A DNA stretch of 64,000 nucleotides from positions 47,016,287 to 47,080,286 of the forward strand of contig NC_065532.1 in NCBI RefSeq assembly GCF_020184175.1, read 5' to 3'. The notes beneath the pieces are model-generated. The model worked only from the letters and a program-made list of their open reading frames with translations. It had not been told where the DNA came from and searched no databases. A program made the position numbers and the translations under genes. Numbering within the stretch: the first letter of the stretch is position 1; each line of letters opens with the position of its first letter. This stretch comes from Aphis gossypii (lineage: Eukaryota; Arthropoda; Insecta; Hemiptera; Aphididae). Positions 1 to 15,400 of this stretch are shown in pieces.

Positions 1-3000
1 AATATATTGAATATTCGATTTTACTTAGTAAAATATTTAAAACGATATCAAAAAGTTATCGGGAGACACTACGTTTTAAGGCAATTTTTTTTGTTTACCC
101 TACCACCATTATCAATTTTATCGTGTTTATTTTACCACTTGATTACGCGAAATTATTTTCTATTATGGTGGTTTTTTAAGATTTTAAAGCATAAAGTTAG
201 ATATAATTATTTTACTCATAGACATAATACTTTTAATAATATGTAGAAAATAATGATAATAACTAAAATAACATAAATTTATTGTAATTTCCAAGTCTTT
301 CTTTTTTTATAATGATGACCTCTCAAACATATTTGTTCTATTATAACAATTTTGTTAATGTATTATTCTGTTTAGTACCAGATCTTCAATTTTTAACTAT
401 AATAATATCTAATAATCAATTCTATGTATTCATCATATAGGTATATTTTATACAGTATATATTGTAAAAGTGTAATATGTGGTTCCTATATGGTTATGTA
501 TTTTTGTGCTTCGTTACACTGTAAAATTCAATTATAAAATTTTATATTTTCATAATTTTTCGAAAATGTACGTAAATTTAACTTGATATATGATTATTAA
601 TAAAAACACAATCATAACAAGTAAAATATCTTGAAAATTTTTATTGTTTGTTATAAATATATTAATATTTATTTTTTTTTTATTCGTTTAATGACTAAAA
701 TAATTTTAGTTTTAATTTATTATTAATTTTTTTCATACTTAAATAAAATCATTTGTGTACATATATTTTGCGTTTTAAGGAATTACACATAAAATTTCAT
801 AGAGCTGAAATAAGAATGAGACCTTTATAATCCAAAAATCTGAATAAGGTATGAATTTGTGTATTATATATTACTGTGGCATTGTGTAACATATATTTAT
901 ATACCTTTTACAGTATAAGTCATTACTGTGTATTACTATTAAACCAATTAATTAAATTTTTTACAACAAGAGAATTAACTAAAGTATTTTTGTATAGGTA
1001 ATATAGGTACTAATTTAGCAAGAGAGCGAGCTTAATTCACTGCGGTTTTGTAAACAATATAGATACGTATAATATTGACCACGGACAAAAAGTTAATCAT
1101 TTTAATCTTCTCGGAGTTCCCACTGGTTTGATTGCATTTTCAGTCGTTACACGCTTTTGGCTATTGAATAGCGTTTTTGCTATAGCTTTCCGAAATCTAC
1201 TGACACGGTCACATAGTACATACCATCCGTATAATATAAACATTATAATAATAACACATAGGTAAAAACGCTTATTTTTTTAGGCACTCCCCGTCGTTAT
1301 GTGTTATTGTACGAAACGAGCGACGTTCATTGTGCTCTCGGGAACGTGTGTGCTGCATATTATACTCGTTCGTATTTTATTTCAATTATTTTTTTTTATT
1401 ATTATCGCGTCAATTCGTTGACACTGCACACCGCGTATACACATTATATAATATACGCCCGCGATTTAAACACAATCCCTCACTAATTCACAGCGTTCAG
1501 CTATAGTATAAATATCATACATTATCATTATAGTATTGTGTTTACCGATATATTACCTATGTATTTATTTTATTTACCTATATGCTCGTACAATGCGGCA
1601 CACACACACACACACACACATGGACAAGCTCACAGACGAGCGCTATTGTAGATGTACCTATAATAACAATATTTATAGGCTCGAGCGCGAACTGGTTATT
1701 AACCTTTTGTGCGCCACTGACGACCTTCTATCATTGTACGGACGGTAAAAAAATATAATTGTGAGAAGAAAAAAATCGAAGTATGCATATACGAAAACAA
1801 AACATAACGACGCACGGCCGAGGCACGCGACTTTGGGACCCATTATACCGGTAATAATAACAGCAATAATAATAATAATATTAATATTTAACCTATATAT
1901 ATTATGCGTGAGTGTGTGTTGAGTTCTTATGATGGCCACGACAGACGGGGACATCGGTGGCGGCGGAGTTCGCCTTGGAGTCAATTGTGCTGCGGATAAT
2001 ATCGTAAACCACGCCAAACGGCTATATTATGTGTGTGTGTTGTGTATCTTAGGAAATCGCCTCGTGGAGACGCGTCGTTTCCCACACGATTTTTCCGAAA
2101 AGACAATATGAAAATACAGTAATAACAATATCATGACATTATTATTATAATCATTATAACGCATTATCCGAAACGCGATTGTCCAGCCGTGAAACGGTTT
2201 CGTAACCGACGACTACGACGACGACGACAGATGAGGTTTTTCTATTTTTTTTTGTTTCGTTTAATGACTAGGTCGGTCGAAGCAGCGGTGGTGGTTTTAC
2301 ATTCCTCGAAAACGACAAGTCACGTAGGTACCCGTGTAGTGTATGATAGATCTGTACGCGCGTGCCCGCCGTACGATCGCGGATCGTTTCGAAATTGAAA
2401 CTGTTTATGTGTATCGGGAATTTTTCCGTTGACCTTCCGGACGTCAAAATAACGATCGACGCCCGCAAGTTCAAACGTAATATTCTCGTATTATTATTGT
2501 TTCGGTACCTATACCCGCGATATTAAAAAGTCATCGGGCACATAATATGCCAATCGTTTTGTTATTATACCACTATTATTACCATAATTTTGACGGGCCG
2601 TGGGACGAAATATCGATCCGTAGTGAAATGTTATTTGGTAATCTATCTGTAATAAGCGCGGTGCTCTCGTACACGATATTACAATAGTCCGATGAAATTT
2701 ACGATATTGGTTTATTTTTTATTTTTATTTTTTGTTTTTCACCAGTCGTAAACGCAAGGCCAAGTTCATAGCGTATAATTGCAGTATAATAATATTATGT
2801 GTAATGCAATTATATACCGAGCAGGTGAAACGGACGAAACGCGTGCCGCCGGTACACGTCGTTGGCGAGCCGCCGCGGCTGCTCGTTGCGTCAAAAGGGG
2901 TGTTGCATATTATTCTGATGCTGATTATAAATAATATTATAATATACGCGTATACGTACATGCCTTATTTTATTATTATACATTATACGCGTTGGACGAA

Positions 3001-6000
3001 ATGATATACACGATGATGATAATAATCATGATAATAACCATCATGATACGGAGTCACGTACGACGCCGAAAAACGGCCTGCTACGGTAACGCGCTAAAAC
3101 AGCTTTGGTTAGACCTTAGACGTCATGATAATATATGGTGTATATCATAATTTTATAAGATATAGATATGAGTGTGTACCAGATACTTATATCGTTGTTT
3201 TGTAGTGTATGGAAAACTCGTTGTATTTCTCTGCGAACGTCGCACAGGGTACAATGTTTTCAAAACAACCTGTATTATGTCCTTATAAGATTAGTAAGAC
3301 ATGTATATGAAAATAATTAAAATTATAAAATATAAATATTTATTAAATAATACATACATTTTTTTTTTTTTTTAGATTATACATGTCAAATAAAATACTC
3401 GTGTTGATAGTAATTGTCAACCGCACTCGTTTTGCAGACATCGTAAGCTTCGCAACTGAAGATGAAATGAATAAGAGGTGCTAAAACTATAAGAGAGCCG
3501 TTTTCAAGTATAGTAAAAATTTAATGTTAAAACTTGGATTCAATTCTAATAAATTATATTTATTCGTGTTAATAGTTAACTGCTGGATTCAAATTGTTTT
3601 ATATTTTTAAGAATCATTTGTATTATCAAAACGACACTACGACGAAGAGACGATTTCCATTTCCTTCCAAATCTCTTCTCTTTTTTTCATGAATTAATTA
3701 AGAAAATGACTAGTTGGGTAAATTATAATATACTATGTACATTTATTTTAATCAAAAATATTAGTATAGTTATAAAATAATTTATTTTTATATATTACTA
3801 AGCCACATTTATTCTTCATACTACCTACAGCACTACGCAAAATTTAGTAATCTATTATTTATTATTTTAAATGTACTTAATATAGGTAGTTATAATAATT
3901 TATAACCAATATAATTGTGATTAAAATTGGTGAACAATTTTTTTTTTTTTGTAATCCTTAATATTTTGTTATGGTGCTAAAATCAAACTTGAGATGAACT
4001 AACAAATACTCCAAGTTTCATTAATGGCTGCATGTTATCGCACTTATAATGTGTAGTATAGACAAGACGTATATCATATATAAATACGTTTATATGTAAT
4101 ATAATATAATTAATAAGTATGCAGTAACATTATTTAAATTTGATATAATAATTACGAAAGCATGAAAGCCAATGACCAATAACCAATGATTCAGGTATTC
4201 ATTATTAAGATAAAGTTATTTCTTATATTTTATATATTACATGCATATCACCAATATACCAATAGGTAATGTCCAATACACACCATACACGTAGAATTCA
4301 TTTTAGTAAAATGAAATCATCGCACACTCGTTGAAATTACCAATTTAAACGATTAAAAATTCAACTATTTCCTATGCAAAATGATCCAAAATAAATGTAT
4401 TGTTCGTAATGCGTTAGGTGTTTTTTTATGTGGTTAACAGCAGCTCTTGACCGATATTCGTTTATGAGTCGCATTATCGCCGCTGGACCGTGCCCACAAT
4501 ATGCAAGTATATAAAGCCCTCGAAAAGACACGATAACGCGTGAGGCATCCATAAAAATTCTGAGGGAAAAGGTAAAACGAGAACAGTTCCAAGATTAAAC
4601 AATAATTACAACTATTATTATAATTATATATATATAGGCCCCCCAGAGTCTGTATATTATATATATAGGAGTGCGCACACGCGAGTGCATCGACAGCAAT
4701 TACGCTGTTATGCCGTCAGCAACAGTGTTAGTTGCCTGGGGAGGAGGTTAATGGTCATCAAAATTAATTGATACACACAATTTACACATACATAAGTGTA
4801 CAATATATATGCGCACGGACAAACTATAAATGTGCGTGTCTGTATCCAAGTATGATATAGCGAGGCGTAAACACACGTATAATAATATAGTTTGTTATTA
4901 TTATTTTTTTTTATTGTTTTACTTCATCTCGCCAACGAGCACCGAGATCGCTTTACTTTTTACGTTCTAGTTTATATTACCCACATGAGTTGCGGGTGAT
5001 AAAAATCGATTTAATAGGCTACTTAATATGGTATAGGTACCTACGGGATTATTTTATTATTTTTTTTTTACATTTTTTTATTTTTTTTGTCATTCGAACT
5101 TAAATACGCGCATTCCGAGTGACCGACTCACCGCCCCACAAGTCAACGTGAATAAATATATATACATATATTTATCTATGTTTCTATATACAACACGCGG
5201 TCTCGTTGTAACACACTGCACACATTTTAAATACACATCGTGCTCGTAGCCAATGCACTAATTGCGCACCTGTGGTCTGTGTTACAATATATAATTCTAT
5301 GGCTTTTCGCATTTTGTTGCCGTTGTTTTTACATTAACGCAATTTATACTTACAAAACTGACATGACAATACATTATATTATAATATGCGGTTCGGTCAC
5401 AAGATTTAACTCGCGCGTGAATCGACAACGGCTAAGCGAACGCAACCAGTATACGTGTACATTTTCATATACTGCATAATATATAATTACGTCTTTATAA
5501 TATATTATAAAGGTAAGCTGCAGTAGGTACCTAGTACTACCACCTTACTATTACCTAGTAGTAAAAGAATAATTCCAGTACATGTTATATTTTACTATAG
5601 ATGTGACAGATATTTTTAACGATCGTTTTGATTCTAAATTTTCAGATAATAAAATTAAAAATGTATATCTCACTCTATATATTTCAGATAGAGATCCGAA
5701 TTCATATAACATTATTATTTTTTCACTATCTTAATAATATCCCGATAGAGTTCTAAGTCCTAACATACTTAATTCAAAGAATAAATAAATAAATTAAGCA
5801 CTAAAATAAATAATATTATAAATCTATATTTGATATATTGTAATGACCCATTATTTTTACAAAATAAAACCTGTTTATTTCATCGGTGTAGTAAGTATAC
5901 TTAAGTCAACTGTACACCTTAGTTTTGTTATTACTAACTATAATCCTACACAATATTATCAATCATAATATCCTTAACAATAATATAATATAATAAAAAA

Positions 6001-8805
6001 ATAATAAAAATATCTATACAATATTTTAAAGTTAAATACATAAATATTCAAATTTTAATATCAAAATTAGAAAACAACTAGCACTTTTGGTATACGAGTA
6101 CACCTTTTTTTTAGTTATATTGTTAAATAATATATTGATGCGCAAATGATGTAAAACCTTTTAAACGGCTGATGCGCAAATGACAACCGGTGAATAAAAT
6201 ACATGGTAGTTCCTATTATTATTATATATTGTTTTATTTTTATGCACGTTATTACTCAAAAAATATACATTTATAATTATTAGATAGTCTTCAACCAATT
6301 TAAACTGTATCTCCTATGATTTGAACTGGCCGCAATCGATTTATGAAAATGAAAAAAAATATATCACTTAAACTACAATCAACGTTAGGTAAAACGTTCC
6401 CTGGTAAAATATATTTTAACGTTACTGCGTATATATAATATACTGGAATATCCATAAAATTGATTGGCGGCTTACATCAAATCAATTTAATTAAATGTTA
6501 TTTATCTTATTAATAAATTGCTTGTGTAATTATATGCATTTTTTTCCAGTAGCCTCAAATTTAAACAAAACAAATGACAACCATCGAATCCTAGTTATTG
6601 AATTGAGTTCACGAGACAATCACATAAATATAAGTATTACAATATGGGTGTGAATAAATCGTGTTTACACCCAACAGTTAAACAAAATAAACAATAACGA
6701 GATAAGTATCTTAAATGAGATGTGGTTATAGGTCAAAACCTACCTTTTTCCATTATGTTTATGGAAAATATTTGGACTAAAACTATTTTTCTACTATATA
6801 TTATTATATATAGTCGATACTCTTGGAGAAACAGTGAACCTCAATATAAAAACTTGTATTATTGTATATAAGTTAAATAATTTTTAGGAATATATCAATT
6901 CACCTGCAATAATGGAAATTGAAGTCATTTTTAATACGTAATAAAAAAAATAAAAAAGCTTAAAATTAATTGTATATTAGTCAACCATGATAAAAGTTGA
7001 TATTGCACATTTGCTAGTTCTTTATTATATATTTTTCATAGAACAAATTTTCATCAATACACTTTATCAAACAGGCTAGATAAATTAATTTATGATTAAC
7101 TGTATGTGCGTAATGTGGTTTATTGCCTGACATGATGAAAACAATAGTGTTTAATTTTTCGGGTGATACTACTATAATACGCGTATAACAGAATATTATT
7201 GGTACTAAAATTTTTCAAAACAACCTACAAATAGTGTTTATTAATACATTTTAGCTAATAAATTATGTAGTTTTTAAGACAACATTTATATTAGATTCAA
7301 AAAATATGTGTTAGCATAAAATATGGGAGGTTACTTATACGGTCAGCAAAATATATTTAAATTTATAATATAGGTATACCATAAAATATTTATTCAAATA
7401 TAAATTAGATTTTGGATGCCACTGGTTTCCCGTTTATGTTGTTCACCTGTGATCAATACACTTTTAACTAAAATTTTCTACGACGTAATTATATGTTATA
7501 TAATATTAATGTTTGAAGTGTTAACATAATTATAAATAACGTATGCGTAAGGTTGTAATAATTTAAATAATGTCGATCTTATTGTATGATAGCTAAGTGA
7601 CTACTAAGCCTTAAAGCTATAATTTCTACTGTTAACTATACGTGTTAAACACAATCACTTTAATATCTTATGATGTGTATAATATCATAATTCATAATTA
7701 TTGCCCGTGATTTATTATATATTATATTTTTTATTACACATTATGGAATACATATTTTTTAAGCGCCCGTGTCACTCACCCCGCCAAAGGATATTTGTAA
7801 ATATTATAATAAAATATTACTTTATTAGTAATTACTAATTTGCTATTTGTATTTATTGTTTATGCGAATTTATATATAACGATTAAACGATAATTTTACT
7901 GTGTAATTTTTACCAAACATTATTATTTTATTTTTATAATTATTTCTAAACTACGACTAAAATACGTTTACGCTCTAAAATAATCCACAATGAAAAACGT
8001 TTGGCAACTCCAAACTAAAATCATATTATAGTTGTACTAATAGCAGTATAAATAAATTTATATTCACTTTTAAAACTTTGATGCATAAATTCCAAACTCA
8101 ACATTTAAGTTGAAAATAACAAATACCTAGGTTATATTTAAATTTTTTTGTTAATGAGCTACTTCGATAGTTGGGAAAGCTTTAAAATTTTTTCATTGCA
8201 ATAATATACTATAAAAAGTAATAATGATATGTTTGAGAAATAATTTTTGGAAACTATTAATCATTATTCATTACTAATTTACCTAAACCGATTTATGTAT
8301 AGGTATACATAATTTATTCGTCTGCTACTCTATTACAAAGTTAAGCATGTATTCTACTGGAAAACAATCAATTCCAGCCGTACACAGACAGTCGTTTGCA
8401 CTATTCATTCATATCCGTTACGGTCGTCGTATAGACTGCAGTAATCCAATTGCAGTCAATATTATACAGAACACAACATCATCAGTGTCTCTATTTCCGA
8501 AACTTCAGTTTGCAGTCGTATCCAAAACTCGCTGTGTCTTCCACTGTAAATATTATTATTCATAATATTTGAAACTATATAGAAAAAATATACATATTAG
8601 GTAATATTAATTTTTCGATGTTCTGACCATTTCAAATTTCGCTCGTAAGCGTGTAAATGATATAAAACGAGTTGTTATAATCGCTCTGCTTACTATATTT
8701 TAGGCCCTGGACTATACTTACTATAGCGACCTATTGATTTATAACACATTTTCCGCGTGACCGATCGCGGCCGAAGATATTATTGTACCTTTACACCGAC
8801 TCTCA
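1..8805. other. Gene-poor AT-rich intergenic sequence
   Basis: No coding region can be supported here. The open frames are short, often begin with non-ATG codons, resemble no family I know and have no splice partners. From about 1.3 to 3.1 kb the sequence is richer in G+C and CpG than its surroundings, with CGACGA-type runs near 2.2 kb, and could hold an undetected promoter or noncoding exon. The remainder is AT-rich spacer with homopolymer runs. A 72-codon ATG frame at 8347-8565 is the most gene-like stretch but has no recognisable domain. Confidence 0.6.
1599..1620. repeat. (CA)n microsatellite
   Basis: Eleven uninterrupted CA dinucleotides. It is a simple repeat that is likely to be length-polymorphic. 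Confidence 0.97.
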
Positions 8806-8830
8806 TATTATTATTATTATTATTATTATT

Positions 8831-9472
8831 ACGGGTACTCTCGAGGCGTCGACGACGACGGTGGCCACGGTGGCTGCATGGGGGCATGGTATCTCGAGAT
8901 CACGAAACACTACCACCGAGCACACTTATATATTTATTAATAGGTACATTACCCTATACATTATGTATATGTATTATATCCGAGAACACACGGTAATTAC
9001 AAAATATTATACGTACCCGATTATTGCGTAATTGGCGCGATTGTCGCTGTTCCGCATTGCCGTTATTGCGCAATTTTGAGTGCGAATTTGATTTTTACAA
9101 CTCATTATATTATTATTATTACACTGTGCTGTTATTATTATTATTATTATTACGGGTACTCTCGAGGCGTCGACGACGACGGTGGCCACGGTGGCTGCAT
9201 GGGGGCATGGTATCTCGAGATCACGAAACACTACCACCGAGCACACTTATATATTTATTAATAGGTACATTACCCTATACATTATGTATATGTATTATAT
9301 CCGAGAACACACGGTAATTACAAAATATTATACGTACCCGATTATTGCGTAATTGGCGCGATTGTCGCTGTTCCGCATTGCCGTTATTGCGCAATTTTGA
9401 GTGCGAATTTGATTTTTACAACTCATTATATTATTATTATTACACTGTGCTGTTATTATTATTATTATCACT
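8831..9472. repeat. Perfect 321-bp direct tandem duplication
   Basis: Copy 1 is 8831-9151 and copy 2 is 9152 to about 9472. Reading the two side by side I find no difference. TTA-repeat tracts sit at all three junctions: about 8806-8830, 9132-9151 and 9453-9468. This fits unequal recombination or slippage between TTA arrays. The unit starts with a CpG-rich segment (CTCGAGGCGTCGACG) and continues into AT-rich sequence. Open frames across it simply repeat with the unit and are not credible genes. Zero divergence means either a very recent event or an assembly artefact. Confidence 0.97.
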
Positions 9473-12400
9473 ATACCATTATTATTGTTATTGGTGTTAA
9501 ATTTTTTCCCTTCTATGAACGCTAACAACATGGGTATTATATCTCTCGTTGTCCTTTATCCAGACATCACATTATAATATATATTATAACCATCGCATAC
9601 GTATATATATAGAGAGAGCACCTATTACTCGGTATATATACACGTCAGTTTTTTAATTTTTAAATAGTTTCATTTTTACATTATATACTATTATACTGTA
9701 TGCGCGCACACACAGACTCACACACATAATATGTAGTTATTCGTGTGCTATTTTGTTAATTTTATTTTCTTACAAACGGAGTGTGCACGATGTCATGCTG
9801 GCACTCGCCAACGCCGTCGATCTGACAGACACGGTGTAACGATATTATTGTTATAACTCGGAGCGGTGTGCGAGGACTGCGCACGATCTATAAGAATATA
9901 ATAATGATAATAAGATTGAATTTTATTATTTCGACCGAAGACCCCACTCACCCCGCGAACTATAAATCAACGATTCGTTTTTTTTTCGTAATTTTAGCGG
10001 ATTTCGTCAGCTTCCTAATGTTCTTATTTCTTATCATTAAATAATTTAATTCAATACAGATTATAAGCGAAGCGTACAACAGGTATGTCAATAACCAACG
10101 CTGCGCATTAAATCTTACCAAAATGAATATTTCAAAATTAAAAAATCGATTTTGTGATTAACGGTAATTAGTCGTGTAGTAAACAAGTAAGGTCTATGTA
10201 CGCCTGATTTCATAACAGCCGACATTATATCATATGTTCTTTTTTATAATTATATGAATTCGACTTAAAGACGCAGACGATTAAGAATATACCTATTTGA
10301 CTTTGTAAGTTTTGTTACTAACTAGTCCAAAAATCTCTTGCAAAATCAATCAACGTTTTATGTATGTACACATGCATTTTACTTACATTAAAATATACTT
10401 TTTAATCTATATATGTACTATGCATTGTCACGTCACCACATTTACATATAATTACGCATAAGATATTGCAGTAGACGATCTGGCAGAACGCGCTGCAAAA
10501 AACGCAATGTATATATGTGTAATGGTGGTGCCCTAATTCACACGTGCTCGCGGTGCGAAGTTTATCGAAATAAATTTAAACAGCCACGTGGCCTCCAATA
10601 TATGGATCGTCTACATCCTATACTCGTACAATATATACGACAAATTTATAAAAATTTACGTTTGCAGTCTTATCTTGTCGACATAACAAATCTGAACTTC
10701 ATGCCGAACTAGCTACCGAAGTAGTTTTGGAAAAAATCCTCCCTCTCCGGAAAAACTTAAAACCATAATAGAATTGTACGTATTATTATGATATCACAGT
10801 TATCACTATGTCGGATATTATTATAGAACACAATATGTGTTTTGATCCATCGGTAGAATTTATAATATTTAGAGCTGGAATTTCGATACCTGCAATTTGC
10901 ATTGTTTTCTAAAGCTACCTACACAATGCTAGTCTAACAATAATTTACAACATATACGTTTCATGTATTTTTGAATCAAAATAAGAAGTTTCCGCTTTGA
11001 TTTTTTTTTTGATTTTTATGTTTAGAACATTTAACACTAAAATACGGTTTTTTTATTTTACTCCACTACTTACTTATACTATAGTATGCTTGTTTGAAGT
11101 GATATTTTAACTTAACTTATTCTCATTCATTGTAAAATCACGCTAAAATAATTTATTAGAATATTTAAAGCCAAGGGTTAGTATTATGTAGTGTAAATAT
11201 ATGACATTTATGACCCAGTTTCAATAAAATGTATATATTATGTAAAATTGTAGAATATATTCGATAGCTAGAAAGTCGATTGTAAAAAAATTGTAGTGTA
11301 ATAAATGGTAAATATAGCTAGCTTGCTCATAAAAAAAAATATTTTAATAAGTACCTATGTTCGTAAGCAATATGTAAGCTTAGAAAATGTACCTATGTTA
11401 CAAGTTTTGGTACAACAATTATAACGTTAAAAATAGTTTTAGGTATACCTTGATTTTAACTTTTCCGATTTTAATAACTTCACCTCTAATTAATAACAAA
11501 TACAAACTTTCTCTAGTATATTATTATTAATAGATAAAAAGATAGGTATATGATTTGGATATTAAACAATTTTTTGTTCTGGTCTTAAATATTTCTCAAT
11601 CACTTAATTAGATTTTTTTCATATAATAGTTTATTCTGATAAAATTAGATATTTATTAAGTAAAGTTAATGTAATTTTATTAAAAATAATTTTATTAAAT
11701 TATTACAGAAATATTATTAGATAATAAATATTTTAATTGATTTCATACATACACATCATTGTAACAGCACTGGTTAATCGAGTTTCGACATTTATTTTTC
11801 GAGTAACCCGATATACACCTATGTGAAAAATGTAATCGTATATATATTTTTTAATTAATATTACAACAAAATTATAATGGCTACTGTAAAAAAAAAATAA
11901 ATCAGGGCCAGATATTTTTCCCACTAGAAGTGTGTGAGAAATGGTTTAATAGAATTAAGAAATTCACGGAGAGCCTACTTCTTATTGTTTTTTTTTTTCA
12001 TGATTATAATATTTTTCTTCCTCCGATACTATTTCGTGGTGATGGAGATAGAAAATATGATTTTTGCCCTTGGCTCACTTTCCGTAATAATCATAAAAAA
12101 AATCGAAAGCAAACCGATTTAGAAAATCTATGGTAAGATCAAATCTTTAATGCAGATCTAGTGACTTTTGTGTAAACTAAGACTATAACATATAGTTCAC
12201 TGTTTAATACTGTAACACGTCATTCAGATTATTATTTATATAGTATGAAAATTTGGTTAATGAACTCGATTACAGTCAATAATAATTCTGCTATTTCTGT
12301 AACAAGGTCGCGTAAGATATCTATAAGTAGCATACGTATATTATGTACGCACAATCGTATATGCGCATTAATTTAATTTAAATTTATATATGTATTATAC

Positions 12401-15400
12401 AACGTATGGTATATATTATATCAGGCATTAATACAAGTATACAATGAATACAAAAAAATACGTTTCAATGATTTTAACGGCAATTTTCTATCACACGCGA
12501 ACGAGTACATTATTTATTATACACTATTATACACACTATACCCCATGATTAGTTCGAAACGCCCGCGACTTCACAGAATTTACACACCTGTGCAGATGAC
12601 TACAGTTTACATGCAGACTTCTGAAGGCAAAGGTGTCATTAATTGTTGGGAAATAAATGTATGTTCTCTTGAAATTCTCAAAGTTGAAACCCGACTGCGA
12701 ATTGTGACGAGTTTGAAAAAAAAACAATAACGCAATAGTTGTCACAAATACGGCAATTTATAATTAAAAACCAATATCACCGCACGTAAGTACAACACTT
12801 ATTACCTATTTAAGTACCATGGGAAATACGTCTGGTTTGATTTTTTTTATTATTATTAAATCAATTAAAAACGTGACTTATTAGAAAAAATCACGACTTT
12901 TGCATTGTTTTTTTGTATATATATTTATTTCGACTCCATTTTTCCAATAACAGAATCAACTGCAGCATTAGGCACAGCATATAAGTTTTTCAAACGTCAT
13001 TTTTTTTTTGAAAAAAAAAAAAATTTTATATTGATATATGTAACACTTATTAATTCTAATCAATGGAAATAATATATTTTTTTTAAATCATTCATAGTTA
13101 TAGTAAGTAGTAACTTAGATTTGTTGCGTTATTACTGATTACCTCTGTAAATATATGTCGTATAAACGTAATAAGTAAATCAATTTTGAAATGTTCGTCC
13201 CTTTAAATCAAAACGGTAAAAATTTTCACCATAATATGGTGATATAGTATACATACTTAATGGTCTTAATGTGCTATGTTCAGCCATCGAGCAAATGTTG
13301 TTTGATAATTATATCAGATAAAATATATTTAAAAAAAAAAAAATGGCGAGCAATATTACATAATGACTTCAACAATAACATGCTTTTTAATAATTATTCA
13401 AATCACATAGGTAAATTGTTTGTTAAATTTAAACAGTTATTTAAACAATACTATCATAGAAAGTCTACAAGGGCTTTAAATGAGATTATGAAAGTAGATA
13501 TTGCTCGGCTCCTGAATGCGCTCACACTTACACGTCATATACCTATAGTAAGATAAAGTCATATTATATATTGTTATTCAATAGAATCATCGAGTTTGGA
13601 TAAGTTCTAAAGGAAATAAGAAACGACCTCGGTAGCTAAATATATTTATTTTTTTTAAGTAATGAAACCGAGATGTGATGTCATTTTAATTTATTTTTTC
13701 GTATCGATGAACTATTTATTAAGTACCTATGCAACAACAAAACTCGACATTACGTACATGCCTAAGTATTCTATATATTTTATTTATAACTTTAACGTTA
13801 AATATTTTGCATAACCATATAAGTAGTGTGATGAATCGTATATTATTTTAAGTTACGATTTGATAATAATATTATAATACTTTTTAATCAAGTTTCAACA
13901 CTCGGAGTTATCGAATTAACGATATTATCGTTTATTTAGTTACATACCTGTACATAAATTAAGGTTATAATATAAATATATTTTATTTTATTGTCTATTA
14001 AGGAAATTTCAATAATCAAGTAATACCTACATAATATATGTATACGTTTAGCAATGTATAATTTATTCAAAGTGACTGATTTTAAATTTCTAAAATAGTT
14101 CTAATAGGAGGTATAGCTTATGCATGACTAAGAATCTTGTTAAAACTTGAAAGTATTACAAAATTAAACATTTTTATAAAACGAACAAAAATTACGGACA
14201 AAGCAATATTGTAACGGGTTATACGTATATCAACTATTAACCACTATACACAATATAATATGCTGATAATATCGATAATTTTTTCATTTTTCAAATAAAC
14301 GATTACAACTAGGTCGGTATTGTAGGTGTTAAAAGATTTTATCAATATAACACATAGTTGTTAGTTACATAATTGGGTGAGGTTTAAAATGGAATTCTGA
14401 TAAGTATTATAGTGGTAATAGGATATATTACGCGATGATTCTTATAACAATTTCTTTTGTACGTCATATTATTATATAGTTGCTTACCACTTCTAAAGTT
14501 ACTAAAAATATTAAATAATGTATTGTTATTGTTTTATGTTTTAGCTTGTATTTAAATTTTAAATATAATTTGTCTACCGCCTATCACCGACACACATTTA
14601 TGTGCACAGTAATATAATTTGGGTCAAAATAATCAAGTATGGATATCGTAGACTCAGATATGTATAGAATTACAAAATTATACTTAATATTTTCATCAAT
14701 GCACTAAAAAGAGAAAGGAAAATTTTTGATAAAAATTATAACCCAATGAATTGGTTCTCGATAAAAGAACATGAATGGTTGCAGGTATAGCTATTCGTAT
14801 GATTAGAATAACGACTACCTACCAAGTATATAGTTCAAAGACCCATCTACAGTCCATTTCACGACTTCTTGCATTTATATAATTTATAAACACAATAAAA
14901 CTCATTTGCTCTTTATCCTACCAAAAATAATTAAACTGTTTCGTGACATTACAGCAGGTACCACTGCAGCGTATTTAAAATATAAAATATAAAATGTTTT
15001 AAAAATTGATTGTTAATTATTACGCAATAGATCGTTTGTAATATATATATACTATTACCATGATTTATTATTTAAGTATCCGGTGGTTTAAGATAAAATG
15101 GTAACATTTTAATAAATATGTACCCACTATAGCACTATACTTAATTGAATTTCAACTAGATTAACTTTTCAAGTCTTACAATGTTACAGGTGTCAGTGTA
15201 ACGTGTGATATACCGAAAACTTGTTCTATGTAATTATATTGTAAATTAATGCATTGTGTATTGTCTAGAATTAAACGTGATCAGCTACATTCTCGATGAA
15301 AATTACTCACGTATTTCGTTCTCGGTGAAACAAACTTAATCTAGGCAAACATATAGAAATAGTTTAAATTCAAGAGGAGAAAAAAAATCATTTAAAATGT

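Noticed and set aside
1673..2017. 114-codon minus frame near the CpG-rich block
   Set aside because: It starts well but dissolves into Ile/Phe/Tyr runs from AT repeats, and no family matches.
9024..9317. Frames with RVLSRRRRRRWPRW in the tandem duplication
   Set aside because: The frame repeats because the DNA is duplicated. The Arg run comes from a CGACGACG tract, with no support as a protein.
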